From Spirodela intermedia (taxonomy: Eukaryota > Streptophyta > Magnoliopsida > Alismatales > Araceae), in contig LR746268.1 of assembly GCA_902729315.2 (NCBI GenBank), positions 4,998,501 through 5,062,500 of the forward strand: DNA of 64,000 nucleotides. Reading direction: 5' to 3'. The translations under genes were made by a program, and so were the position numbers. Positions 13,993 to 26,503 of this stretch are shown here, in pieces. The notes below the pieces were generated by a model. It had not been told where the DNA came from, did no database searches, and saw only the letters and a list, made by a program, of their open reading frames with translations. The first letter of the stretch is position 1, and the number at the start of each line of letters is the position of its first letter.

Positions 13993-16900
13993 AGCTTCAT
14001 GGATGAGGAAGCCTGCAACTTCATCATCATTTGAAGCCCATCATTTTTTATGGCCTAACGTCTGTTTAATTTGAACAGCATGGGCAATATTATCTCCAGG
14101 TACCGGGAGACAATAGGAACGGAGCATCTGAACTGTCCACAGACCAGAACAGCGGAGGTAATATTTGCTTCGCAGTTTATTTATGTCATCGTTCGTTACT
14201 GATATTATGACCTGAAACGAGTGGGTGAGTGTGCAAGAAACACTGAGATATATGTTTGTGTGGGTAACATCACTGAGAAAACGTGTGTGTGTGTCTGAGA
14301 GAGAGAGAGAGAGAGAGAGGTGAAACTATAGTAGCTTATCTCGTTTTCGTGCTCAGATATTCTCGGAGCTTTGTTCTGGCGTCCTGAGTCCTCATTTACC
14401 TGGCGATTAAAGCCTTGTTAACTCTCTGTGATGTCAATCTCTCTGAAGCAGTCTCCCGTCTATTTAATCTTCCCTTCCTCTCGAGAGTTCTAAAAACTGA
14501 AAGGTTAAGGAAGAGATTTGAGACCGAGGAAACGAAAGCGATGGACAGTGAAAGGACAACACTATTTGCCGGATCAAAGATCCACCATTTTCGCGTGACC
14601 TATTTCGTAAAGCTGTGTATCTTAGAAAGATTCTGTGAATATACATGATCATGGCATGTTATTATCTGGAACGAGATGTATGACATTCTCCATGAAGCTA
14701 ATGAGACTACATCAGACCAGAGATACATTGGATTGTCGACATTTAAGTCTAATCAATCTTCCTCTGATGGTTAAAGGGACTGATCCTGAGATTTAGTCGA
14801 TTATCTGAACCGGTTCTTTTGTCCATTCATTATCAGAGAGATAACACTAGCAGATTATAAAAATAAATAAATTATTAGGATAATAAGTTGCTTTGAAATT
14901 TTATCGTTCATAATAAATAACAGCAAGTCCTTGTCCTTCCCATTTTCTTTTCTTTTTCGGAAAAAAATAATTAATAGAGTGAACTATTGATCGTGATTGA
15001 TCACCGTACATCGTTTCATTACATTGGCCTCGTCTTTCATTAACAATGCCAGCTTGATTTTTTTTCTGGCAGTTCGTACACGTTGATATTATTTACGAGT
15101 GCATGAATCCACGTCTGTTTTCAGTGTTAGTAAGATTAAATACTTCAGCGTAAAATATTTATAACTAATATAAAAAGCTAACTCGCTGATTTTTCTTTTT
15201 CAGTATTGGAGGACAGAGATTGACAAGCTAAAAAAACTGGTAGAATCGCTGGAAGCCCGACAAAAGTAAGCTTGAAAAGTATATTATTATGTTCTACCAT
15301 CCATATCTTTAGAGCACTATGGAACCGTCTACTTAGTATGGAAACTGGTACGTTGCTAGAGCAACACACTACGGAATGTAGTGACGTATTGTGCTTTCAG
15401 TTGTGACGAAAATTTCACGTTCCAGGGACTATCTTTCATTTCATGATCTTTATATGTATTCTTCGTCTTCTCATACCTTAAGCATTTAATTGTCATGTCG
15501 TGTATCACATGTTAGCATGTGAACTCTAATGATCACTAAAGGTAGTAGGAAAAACTGTCATTAAAATATGTTATTCCTTTAAAATCCTGAAAAGTTAATA
15601 GGTAAAATAAATTTATCAATATTGTTTCAATCCCAATTTATTTATTTTTGGATTTAGGGCATTATTCTTTAATAGTAAAGTTTCATGTTTGTTCTAAAAG
15701 CACAAACACTAACCATACTTGTTTAGAGGTGCGGCAGTTTGACTGTGTTACTTTTATGGGTTTTTCATGCAAATATCGTAATCCAGGGGGCCAGTCCATA
15801 TACAAGAATAAGAGGAATAGTAAGCATGATGAGAATCATAACTCAGTACACCTTCTAATTTGATGTTTATGTACATGTGAGGGCAGCCATAAGACAATCT
15901 AAATTGAGTGTGAGAAAAGGAAAAATGGAAGAAACTATAAAGGAAGAAAGGAACAAGTGTGCAAATGACCCCTTTTCCCCCATTAACACTGAATATCTCT
16001 TTGCTCATGAATTTAAATGCATTGGTTTAAAAATTGAATTCTGAAATGGAGACTGTCTTGCTATGTCGATTATGATCTTGGAATTAAGACAATGCCATTA
16101 TCAATGTATCATATATTTTGTAACTATGACCTGAATGACTCATCTCTAATCAATGAATAATTCTCAAGTTGTTTACAAAGATTTTAGTATGTATGATATG
16201 CATTATACCTCACATCATAGTCGCACAATCACCTTTGAAGATATAAAATCACAATAAAAGCAACTTTGTCTAATTTCTTAAACGTGAGAAGTCTAGAGAT
16301 AATGTGAAGTCAATGATGATGTAATGAAAACAAAAGTAAAGACATAGGTCGATTTTTTTGTCATTCCAATTACAATATGTCCACTCTGGATTTTTTTTTA
16401 TCATTCCAATAACTTTGATATAATTGAAAGTTATTTTAAAATTGAAATAAGAGTCATTTAGGATTTTTTGTTATAATTCCAAATAATAAAAAAAGAACAA
16501 CACTGGAGGCTACATGAATTCAAAAGTGGTGACAGACAATATCACACAATATATCAGACCAACTGAGATTTTAAGAAAGTAACAAACCATCCCAACTAGG
16601 GTCTACGTATTCAGCATGCAGAGTTGAAGATAGAGAGCTCACGAATATGATGAAGTCTATGATGAGACATGTGTGGAAGTGAAATATTTCCAAATTTGTG
16701 ACTCTACCCAAACAATCATAAAGCACTATCTTTATAAGTGAATCTAAAGATTATTCATTTTGTTATGACACGAATGCACCATAGGTTTTAAATCAGGTGG
16801 AAATGTCAGGTTGTTTTATAAAGAAATTGTCATGGCTTGTTAGAAAGCATCACCGTGTCCTGAGGAGGCATCCACTTTATTCATTTCTTGGTCAATGTTG

Positions 16901-18376
16901 AGTTCCATTGCCAACTTTATATCCAGAGTTCCATATTGATGTGACGCCAATTGAACAAGAAGATGAGCTTCAAGCCATACATTTGCAAGAGTGCTCCGTG
17001 CCGCTTGTGTAGCCGTTGTAATGGAGGCATTCCAGAAGATATTCGGTCGAGTTAAGGAGCAGCCTTGCCATCAGTATCTAATGTTGATGTTGCCGATGGA
17101 CTGAGGTAAAGATCATTTAGAACACTTTAACTCAGCCGTTTGAGATGAGGAGAATGAAGAACCATGCAGGGGAGCCGATGAAGAACACCAACAAGTCACG
17201 AAACTGTCTTCCTCTCTTTCACTCCCATTGATAGAATTCCTTCAAGGAACGCAACCCTATCTTCTCTGCATAACGTTGATAGGAGTCGTCGATTTTGGGG
17301 AAATAGGGAGCTCTTCGTTTTTGGACGGCGTAGCGTTTTCGGTCGACTGGTAAGCTCCGTCGAGTGCAACTGCTTACTGTTCCATTACGCAGGCACTTTT
17401 CAGGAGAAGAACTTCTCTCACTGGGCATCCGAGAAGTGAAACAGCTGGAGCGGCAGATGAAAATCGGATTGGATCGGATCCGTTCTAGAAAGGTAAAGAG
17501 TCTCATCCGCGACTTGTTGATCTGCTGGGGTGGCATTACAATAAGGATCGATCCATTTTCCAAGACATAAAAGGCAGATCTTGAAGCAGTGTTGAAACCA
17601 TTTTCTCTAAAATGAATGGTGGATCCGTTTTCACAGTTCATATCTGATAAAATGATTTCTACACTGCTTCAAACTCTACCGTCGATTTTCTCATCCTCTT
17701 CAGGACGTTGGGTCTATTTCTATACTCATTTGGAAAAATTCGCCCTCATATCACGCTCTCCCTTGCAGAGGAAGATCATCTCCGAGCACATCAGTTCCTT
17801 GAAGAAGAAGGTGAGCATTAGCTGATAGAAGCTTCTCTAGAAGCCCTTTGAATCTCCAGATATCCTCCGGTAACGTATACTATCAGGATTAAGGTACTGT
17901 TAGTTTGATCGGAACATAGAGCACGCGAAATGTTCAAGGCTAATCTCTGATGACAAATGTCCAATACTTCTGGGAGTCTTTGATTGGATACTGAGCTAAG
18001 ACCACTGACAATTACTAGTAAGCTATTTCTCAAGTAATCAATAGAAGTTTCACCCATGGTACACAGAGGAAGAATAAGCCCATCCATTCAATCTCCAGTG
18101 CCGTGGTCACTGTCCTATGATTTAATTAGCCCTGAGGTATAAGCTTTAAGGCTTTCTATCAAATCATGTCATATTCACTTGGCATTCCTTACTGTTACAG
18201 CAAAAGGAGCTCCAAGAGGAGAACGCCAACCTCCACCGAAGGGTAAACTCTCTTCCTCCACCTTGCCAGCAGCGGTGCACCATATTTTTTATCTCTCCTA
18301 AGACTTGAACAGTTGCGCCTTTCAGTTGCAGGAAACAGACATGGCTTGTGGAATGGTTATCCGAGAGGATGCCTAA
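13333..18376 (+). CDS. MIKC-type MADS-box transcription factor (gene 1), 7 exons, 185 aa
   Basis: This is a type-II MADS-box DNA-binding transcription factor, nuclear, expected to dimerise and bind CArG boxes. Predicted exons: 13333-13514 (182 nt), 14079-14157 (79), 15204-15265 (62), 17393-17492 (100), 17769-17810 (42), 18201-18242 (42) and 18326-18376 (51, stop TAA). All internal junctions are AG/GT, and lengths and phases match the MIKC standard exactly. Residues 1-60 are the MADS domain ([45 protein letters not shown]). Exon 2 starts [10 protein letters not shown]. The K domain runs from [20 protein letters not shown] through [33 protein letters not shown] and [14 protein letters not shown]. 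The C-terminus is very short ([16 protein letters not shown]). An odd point: CEVEV replaces the nearly invariant CDAEV. The clade is uncertain: AGL17/SOC1-like K domain, FLC-like short C-terminus. Exon 7 is conserved in two downstream relics. Confidence 0.88.
13515..14078 (+). repeat. Intron 1 of gene 1 with (GA)n microsatellite
   Basis: The intron starts GTCAGT and ends TTGAACAG. It contains a long (GA)n tract at about 13936-13988. A second GA tract lies in intron 2 at about 14297-14320. ORFs spanning these tracts are repeat artefacts. Confidence 0.8.
15266..17392 (+). other. Intron 3 of MADS gene 1 (2.1 kb)
   Basis: The largest gene 1 intron, starting GTAAGC and ending TTACGCAG. It is AT-rich apart from its last 500 bp. 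I see no coding exon or obvious mobile element inside it. Confidence 0.7.
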
Positions 18377-18655
18377 AAACTGGCGGTAAATAGCTCTTCT
18401 CGATTCTTTCATTGGTTCCCGAGCTTTTTTCTCCCAGGCGGCAAAGAGCTCCGGATCAACCTTCTGCACCAGAACTGGGAGAAACCAGGGACCCAGTCCA
18501 CAGACAGTAAAAATATTTTCCACCTCAGTTGATTTTGGACATGATAAGGAACATCATCCTTGGGTAATCGTGGATGCAGGTCACCGGCTGTGCTGGGGGA
18601 GATGATCGCTCCTTCCTGCGGACGGACGATTTGGCTCGGTCCGAAGAAAGGACCC

Positions 18656-18691
18656 AATAAAACGAGAGAGAGAGAGAGAGAGAGAGAGAGG
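18656..18691 (+). terminator. Candidate polyadenylation signal of gene 1 and adjacent (GA)n
   Basis: An AATAAA hexamer at about 18656-18661 lies about 280 bp after the gene 1 stop codon and is followed at once by a (GA)n tract. In modules D2 and D3 the same position reads AATTAAA, so this signal is intact only beside the intact gene 1. Confidence 0.35.
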
Positions 18692-18847
18692 TTATCTTAC
18701 TATGAGCCGCTCGGCCTAGGAACTGCGTAGGGCTGGGCATTCCAACGTGATGTCAGCGTGTGAACTTGTCTGTACAACCCAAACCCAGGTCAGCGGATTC
18801 TGTGAAGCTCGTTGCCTCACAGCACGGTAATCAAGTTTGTACACGTT

Positions 18848-18893
18848 TGGGCCGCAAAAGAGATTAACATTGGGCTTCCCCAATCCATGGGCC
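18848..18893 (+). promoter_or_regulatory. TGGGCY (site II) cluster, module D1
   Basis: TGGGCC at 18848, TGGGCT at 18871 and TGGGCC at 18888 lie within 46 bp, upstream of the small CCG-repeat ORF. Site II elements (TGGGCC/T) are known plant promoter motifs. The equivalent clusters in D2 and D3 have four copies each. Confidence 0.45.
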
Positions 18894-19451
18894 TGATCCG
18901 GTCCATTATTAAGATCATATCGAGCCTGAGATCCCCACTGTCCAACATAATCAGGCTCATTTTCACCCAAAGTTGGGCATTTCTCGTTCTCAAAGCTACT
19001 GGGACTAGCCCACTAGTCACCCGGATGCCTAGCGTTTTGATGACGCTTCATCACTCTGTTAGAAATATCTGAAAGGATATTTACACATAGATCCCTATAA
19101 ACTGCATGATTTAGGGATTAGCCTTGATTCCTTAGTACTTCCACGTCACTTAGTCCCTACGTTGACATTCGGTTGTCGAGAAGCGAGTTGACAAACCACT
19201 GCTCACAACTGCTTACTTTACATTGCTGGGTAACCATCATACGGTCTTCCCGCCCAGCCGTCCATTCAGCAGGGCAGCTGGCTGAATGAGGTGACACGTT
19301 GCAAGAAGAGCGAGGGGGAAAGGAAAGAAGTGAGGAAGGAGGAGGGGAGGACACGCAGTGGGCCCTTTATGGAGTCGGTGGGGGTGCGGGGATTAAATAC
19401 CAACCGGACCATGTCGATTGAGAGGGGAATCACGTCAACAGCTACGCGTCC

Positions 19452-19628
19452 ATGAAGATCTGCAGCGTCCGGAGAGGACCCGGCGGCGATGCGGCGTTGC
19501 TGTTGCTGCTGCTGCCGCCCCCGCCGCTTCCGGGGGCCCCCGGGCTGCTACGAGGTCCATCTTCCTCTTCTGTGCCCTCTTCTTTAGTGCCCATCACCTG
19601 GCCACAACGTAACAGGAAACAAGAATGA
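19452..19628 (+). CDS. Small CCG/CTG-repeat ORF, module D1 copy, unknown function
   Basis: A 58-codon ORF beginning MKICSVRRGPGGDAA, then a leucine run, a proline run, LLRGPSSSS, and ending TWPQRNRKQE. Homologous ORFs occur at 36990-37181 and 49713-49919 with different Leu/Pro run lengths, yet the frame is kept on both sides of the repeat. Upstream frames differ between copies by small indels, which supports the M-x-x-CSVRRGP methionine as the common start. I do not recognise the protein. It may be a small gene or the first exon of one, or a non-coding GC-rich antisense transcript start beyond the 3' end of gene 2. The triplet nature of the repeat weakens the frame argument. Confidence 0.35.
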   Translation: MKICSVRRGPGGDAALLLLLLPPPPLPGAPGLLRGPSSSSVPSSLVPITWPQRNRKQE

Positions 19629-20031
19629 GAGGCACTGCATGAGAAGAGGTTATGTTGTAGCATATCTCTCTCCCCCTCACTCTCTCTCTCTTTCTACGTG
19701 CTGTCCGGGAGGAGTAGGGAGGTAACAAAACGATCGCAGTTGCTGTCTCTCGCAGACCAGTGCTCTCTCCTGTGGAGACATAACAGATGGTGGCAGACAT
19801 CTTCGATTTGATGTTATAATATAAGTAATGATCTAAAAATATGGTACTGCACAAGTAGGTCTGGTCGTATTCACCGCTTAGGTCTGGTCGTATTCACATG
19901 CACAAGTAGGTCTTGAGATCATTTTTGAACTTTGGAGCATGTCAGTTGGTGTTCTTACCAACCGGGAATTCATCAAACGATCTGAGTTAAGTTTCCTAAT
20001 CTTTTTGTATTCGTCAGTTGATGATAATTTC

Positions 20032-20203
20032 TTAACCATCGATCTGGCTTTTAAAAAAAATAAATCAGCACATTCAACTCACAAAATAGCAAGAGTCATC
20101 GTAGATAGTAGACATGAATTGATTAGTGTACCTAGTGGAGGTCTTCCATCAGGTAACGTACCTGATCATGAAGGTTTGCACCGGAATCCTTCAGAAGTGC
20201 CGT
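20032..20203 (-). pseudogene. Relic of MADS gene 2 in module D1: exons 6 and 7 only
   Basis: Minus-strand exon 6 (20162-20203, 42 nt) reads [14 protein letters not shown] between a TTGCAG acceptor and a GTACGT donor. Terminal exon 7 starts at 20043 and reads IDG then TAA (20032-20034). Both match the equivalent exons of the D2 and D3 gene 2 copies. Exons 2-4 that should lie at about 21.9-25.4 kb are absent, because the gypsy fragment occupies that interval, and no exon 1 was found further right. This D1 copy is therefore broken. The apparent + strand ORF at 19939-20235 is the antisense shadow of these exons. Confidence 0.7.
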
Positions 20204-21905
20204 CTGCAATTGAGAACAAAACTTCTCAGCAATGAGTCGACTTATTTGACTCAGTAACTGAATATTTCTTAGGCGGAATTAATCACGAGTCACGCGGAGT
20301 GCATGAAACCAGAAATTTTTGATAATCTATATGCATGCTACGTAACGCTCCTAAAAAAACAGCTAGTTGTTTAACTAGGCAGATCAACTGGATTCCTCCA
20401 ACTATAAATATTTACCGACATGATTGCAAGAACGTGGATGGAAACGGTGTGCAAAACTCAATCACAATCACTTACAGGCATCCCTTTCCTGCCTTGCCAT
20501 CGTTAATATCAAGTCACTCCCATTGCTTGCAACATTTACTTCTGTTCTCCGAGGCTTCTGATTGTGGCAACTCTAGGTGTATTCAGTTTCTATAATGGCT
20601 TTCAAACATTTCCATAAATCATATCATTTTCCTTCTGTTTGGATCAAGTGATTGATGTTTTGGTGTAGTATTTCTTCTCATGATCTAGTAGTAAGTTCAG
20701 ACAAGAAAATCTAATGGTCAGTTCAGGTATGAATATTTGCCTCCTATGACCATTTACCTATGTTATGTTTTGAGCTCTGCTTTAACTTTTCAAAGCTGGA
20801 ACCCGTTTCCATGCCTTCATAACTATAAGATAACCAATATCTGGATCTATCAGGATCTCTAACAAGCTTTTCTTAAAGTGAAGAAAGCAAAAAAATGAGG
20901 TATTTTTCCGCAGTCTTGGAACATGGGCCAACAGTTTTTCACATATGAAAAGAGAAAAAAAAGAAAGTTAAAACCAGCGGGAATCACTGGAAATATTTTC
21001 GGGACAGTAAATCCCTTGTCATTTGCTTCAAGTCAGATTATGGATAGGGAAACTTAGAACAACCTTCTACGTTTAAAACGAGGGTATAACCCAGTTTGAT
21101 GCCTGTTGGAAACAAGGCAAACATATTTTCCTTTAGAAAATAGGGAAAGCAAGATTTGGACGTTATAAATTTGTTATGAAATGAGGTTCGTGTTTGTCTT
21201 TGTGTGTGTGTATGTTGTATTGCTGGGAGGATCTTCCTGACAAGAACTTTCAGCCTTCAAGACCTTTATTTTTGAAAAGGTAAAAATGAAACCATGAAAA
21301 GAAAAACTCTCCTTGGCCCATAGGCATCATGGGTGAAGTATTGTTTCACTCTCCACCCATTTTATGATCCAGAAAATAATGAACGTCGTTAGGGGACAAG
21401 GGGCCATCATATTATATGCATGCCCAACTGGAGTACAACAAGTCGGAAAGTTTTTGTATATACTTCCAAGCCAATGGAAATAAACAAGTCTTTTACAGAA
21501 CTTTTATGAGACAATCTGGTTTATTATTTGTCAAATATGACCTGTCCATTTATTCGACTCATATAACGAATTGGAATCAAGAGTATGAACTGGATCGCCT
21601 CAAAGAGTGCTAAATAAGAGCATGCTCCTGAAATGCTCTAAATTGTCTCAGATTCTTATGTCATAATGTTTAATCATATCTCTATATTGATCTGCATATA
21701 GTATTAGAGCATGCAATGTAGAATCCACGCATCATCTTGGGATTCTCAAAATATTAAGATGTAATTTTTTGCTGATTTATGAACAAAACATTTTTAAGTT
21801 TCTACTGGTTTTTCCATGCTATTTTACATCCATGAAATGTTTACTATATTTCGTTTTTACTTAGCCTCTTTTTTATTTCAATGAGAGTAATTCATAAAGT
21901 GGGAG

Positions 21906-23543
21906 TGATAAGTCTTCATTATCATGAGTTAATAATTAGTAAATAATATATTTTTAGCCTTAACTCATGATAAATAGACCTATATTTGTGTTAAAGTGTG
22001 AAAAGTGGTTTTCAGTTGATTAACGTGATTTTTTTGGGTAATTATGTGATTTTATACGAATTTATATGATTTTTACAGTCTTACTCTTGAGATAAATGAA
22101 GAAAAAGAAATAAAAATAAAAATATAGCAAAATGGGGCGACCTGCCAGCCAGCCGAGCCTACAAGCGGGTTGGAAGCGTAGTCGGGGAGGAGCCACGAGC
22201 AGGGGCTCGAGCGGCAATGACCGATAGGGGCATGTGTGTGCCACTCCCTTTCCATGTCACCAGTGGCCAGCCGGCTATGGGGCAAGGAGTAGCCGTATAC
22301 GTGCGAGAAAGACACATGCCTTTAAAATGTAACATTACTATATATTCGCCCAAAAATTTGGCGAACAAGCGATGTGGGACTAAACCCACGTCACCTTCCT
22401 CAGAAAGGGCGGGCAACCGGTGTGGGTTTGAATCCTCCTAGAGCCAAAACTCATATTTTTTTATTGATTATCTTAACTTTCCTACAGATCGCCAGTAAAG
22501 GATTAAGCAACTAAAATTGTTAGATCATCGGCGAAAATCTCGTCAACGCGATTCGCAGAGTATTGTTACTAAAATTGCTGAACGATTCACGATAAAAGGA
22601 TCACGAATCCATCAAGTAAAGTATCTCCGATTGATCGACAAACAAGTCGTCATCAGGAAGAGGATGCTCCGCCGAGAGACGAGTCGCCACCTCCTAAGAG
22701 CGTACCAGATGCGATGAAGAGCCTCCTCTTGCTGCGCGGACATGAGAATGAAGCTCCTTGACACGCGCCCCACCTCCATCCAGCTCCTCTCCATCGGGTG
22801 ACAGCTGCCGGAGAGCTACAAAGTCGTTATTTTTCCGCTCCGCCGGGTGACAGCCGTCAGAGACGATTCAACAACCTATTTCATTGATCTCTAGACTTCT
22901 CAAGGAGATCTAGAGATTGCCCACGTCGTCTTTGTCCAAGGAGAGCCTTCGAGGCTGTAGACACTGCACGACGATCCTCCCGAATGCTCAGGATTCCGGT
23001 GCATCACCAACGCATCGCCGCCGCGATGCTAAAACTCTGTTTTCCTACTTTCAACTTAATTTTCGTTTCACTTAGTGATAATTTGTTGATTTTAAATTTA
23101 CCAAGATATATTTCATTCCATTACGATTCTTCCAACTTTTACAGATCTTAATTTAATCAATTAAATCGTCTGTAATCGCTTACGTAAGAATCACTGGGCA
23201 GAACTCTATTTCTGCCGGATTCACATTCGTCGGACGTTGACGTCATCCTGATGTCAGCACCCTTATTTCCCTTTTTCGTGAATTTTAAATATGTTTCCTT
23301 TTCATTTCCTAGTATAAAATTTATAGAAAATATTATTCTTTGAGAAAAATTCTGAATAATTACCATATATTATATTACATCCTTGTGATCGACTTGGAAA
23401 ATTACTACTATTTTAGAAAGTTTTATTGAATTATAATTAATATATTTGTTCAGAAATACTTCTAAATATCTGAAAATTCATATTTTCTAATTTTATAAAT
23501 TTTAAATTTGCGTGATTTACTCTACAACGACTAAGTCACGTCA
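21906..23543 (+). repeat. 5' LTR of truncated Ty3/gypsy element
   Basis: A 1638-bp LTR beginning TGATAAGTC and ending CACGTCA. It matches the reverse-oriented solo LTR at 673-2363 and is followed directly by a primer-binding site. The left host flank is GGGAG (21901-21905). That flank is homologous to the D2 sequence at about 39510-39525, so the insertion point in the MADS module can be placed to the base. No matching 3' LTR exists to the right. Confidence 0.85.
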
Positions 23544-23548
23544 AATTT

Positions 23549-23566
23549 TGGTGCCGTTGCTGGGGA
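23549..23566 (+). other. Primer-binding-site-like motif of the gypsy element
   Basis: TGGTGCCGTTGCTGGGGA lies 5 bp after the LTR end. It is a close variant of TGGCGCCGTTGCCGGGGA, which is common just inside the 5' LTR of plant Ty3/gypsy elements and pairs with a host tRNA 3' end to prime reverse transcription. Confidence 0.75.
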
Positions 23567-23758
23567 TGTATTGTATAATATTTAGTATTTTTCTGTTTTT
23601 CTCTTAGAGTACACAAAAAATTTTAACTCTTGTTTTATTTTCTTTTTGCCGATTTTTTTTTTTAAAAAAAGGGAACAAAGAGAAGCAGGGCAAGGACTGG
23701 AGCATATTGAAGGAGGGTAATAATTACTAAACTTTTTCCTCGAATTTATTAATTTTTT

Positions 23759-25448
23759 ATGTATGGTAGAAGATCCTTGCATCTAAGGCTAGAAAATCCT
23801 TTCATTATTTCATTCAAAACTAAAAATCCGAAAGAAAAATTAATTTTGATGGATCCTAAAGGAAGTACATGTCAAACTGAGAACAACCCTATGGCCATAA
23901 AAAATTATTATATCCCTGATTCATTTCAAAGAGCATCCAATATTAGAGTCCCATTAGCACCCATTGTTAAATTTGAAATAAATCTAGAAATTTTTCAAAT
24001 GCTCTCTAATTTTCATAGATTGCCTTTAGAGGAACCTCATCAGCACTTAGAAATTTTTCATATGATATGTGATTTAGTTAATCTTCCTCAAGTTACACCG
24101 GAAATTATTAAGATGAAATTATTTCCTCATACACTTAGGGACAAAGCTAGTCATTGGCTATCCACATTAGATAGAGAATTAACTAGCTGAAAAGATAGAA
24201 CATGTATTTCTTCCAAAATTTTATCTCTTAAGAAAAACTCAAAATATGAGAAAATACATATAGAGTTTTTCTTAAGGACCAGGAGAAACTTTGCATGAGA
24301 CATGAGAAAAATTCAAAGATTTACTTAGAATGTGTCATCATTATGCTATACCCAAGTGACAACTCAATAGAACTTTTTATGATGAATTATTAGAACAACA
24401 GAGAAATATGGTTGATTCTATGTGTAGAGGAGCTTTTATAGAGAAAACCTTTAATGAGATTTACAATTTTTATGAGAATTTAAGTGAAAATTCTAGAGGT
24501 CAAGCCTCTTTTGAATTATATGATAGGGATAAGAAGAGAGGAATTTATGAATTGCATCATGATGATGATTCTAAATTTAGAATGAGGTTAATCAGATTAA
24601 TCAAATATTAGAAAAACTTGATTTACTTATTGACAATATTAGAAAGCCTCTTAACCCTCAATTTAATTCAAATAGTACATGTCCTATATATGGTGAAAAT
24701 GATAATTTCGAATTTCAATATCATCCTAGGCAAGAACAAGTGCAGATACCCCACGATTTTAGTAAAAATAGGGAATATTTTTCTAATTCTTATAATCATA
24801 ATTGGGAGAATAATTTTTCGTGGAGAAACCTAAATAATATTTAAAATCTAAAAGCACTTAGTTCCAATTCAAATTTTGAATTTCGTCCAAAATAGGAACA
24901 CAGATTTCAAAAAAATCAGCCCTCTCAAATCCAACTTGATGCTATAGAAATGATGTAGAAAATGAGCCAAATGATGCAACAAATTATGAATCAAATGATG
25001 TCGCACTAAAAACAAATTATAGAGGCTTTTGAGAATAAGAAAGAAGAGGGACAACCACCTAGTTAGCCTATAGAAAATTCAAGAAACTGTCCAACAGTAG
25101 GATTTCAGTAAGGAGAGTCTAGCTGGATAAATTTAGAAAAAAACCCACGAAATAAAAATGTTAGGATAGTGAATATATTGAGCTAGAATATTTTACCTGA
25201 TCCTTATTTCTAATTATTAGAAGAAATTGATGAGCCATTAGAAGTAAATGAGAATATTAAGGTTGAAAATATAGTAGTAGAAAATTTGAATAAAATTATT
25301 TATTACTCACAATTGATGAATGAATATAGTGAGGATGATGAGGAGAAAGAACCCTTAGATGAAGAAATAGCAGCTGATCATAGAAGAATCATCCAAATTT
25401 TAGTAGAAAGGAGTAAGGACAGAAATGAAGAGAAACATATTTCAGAGG
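23759..25448 (+). pseudogene. Decayed Ty3/gypsy gag
   Basis: The first 143 codons (23759-24190) are open and typical of plant gypsy gag. They include MDPKG, APIVKFEINLEIFQML, GLPLEEPHQHLEIF-like residues and LFPHTLRDKASHWLSTL, which matches the family motif LFPxSLxDKAxxWLxSL. After a stop the homology continues in broken frames to about 25.45 kb. It includes the relic of F-x-x-GPGETL-x-x-x-x-EKFKDLLRMCHH and ...FYDELLEQQRNMVDSMCRGAF. An acidic, Asn-rich tail follows. Protease, RT and integrase are missing. The element stops abruptly at host sequence homologous to D2 at about 40636. Confidence 0.8.
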
Positions 25449-25550
25449 ACATAGAATAAGATCACTGGATGAAATATAATGTAATTCAATGAATACAAGT
25501 ACATAGAATAAGATCACTAGATGAAATATAATGTAATTCAATGAATACAC
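25449..25550 (+). repeat. 52-bp direct duplication at the gypsy/host junction
   Basis: Two adjacent near-identical 52-bp units start ACATAGAATAAG at 25449 and 25501. The unit matches the single-copy D2 sequence at about 40636, next to gene 2 exon 2. The duplication sits exactly where the truncated element meets the resumed MADS intron. Confidence 0.75.
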
Positions 25551-26364
<814 letters not shown>

Positions 26365-26503
26365 TGTTGACACGAGAGAAGAAAATCCTAGAATTTATGC
26401 AGTCTCAAGATAGAATACACGACTCTTATATAAGAGAGAGGAGAGATGAGAGAGATAGATAATGGGCCTTAGTGGGTTAAGAGTTTGATATCGCTATCGA
26501 ACA
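26365..26503 (-). repeat. 3' LTR (139 bp) of a minus-strand Ty1/copia element
   Basis: On the minus strand the block begins TGTTCGATAG and ends GTGTCAACA (TG...CA). It is preceded by a polypurine tract TTGAGGGAGAG (26504-26514), and the copia pol C-terminus lies just upstream of that. The host flank is gene 2 intron 1 sequence of module D1. No second copy of this LTR was seen, so the 5' end is missing. Confidence 0.75.

Noticed and set aside
19939-20235. 98-codon + ORF with a plausible-looking C-terminal exon (…[15 protein letters not shown]…)
   Set aside because: The minus strand here carries gene 2 exons 6 and 7 with correct lengths, phases and splice sites; in D3 the + frame has a stop, while the minus exon stays open.
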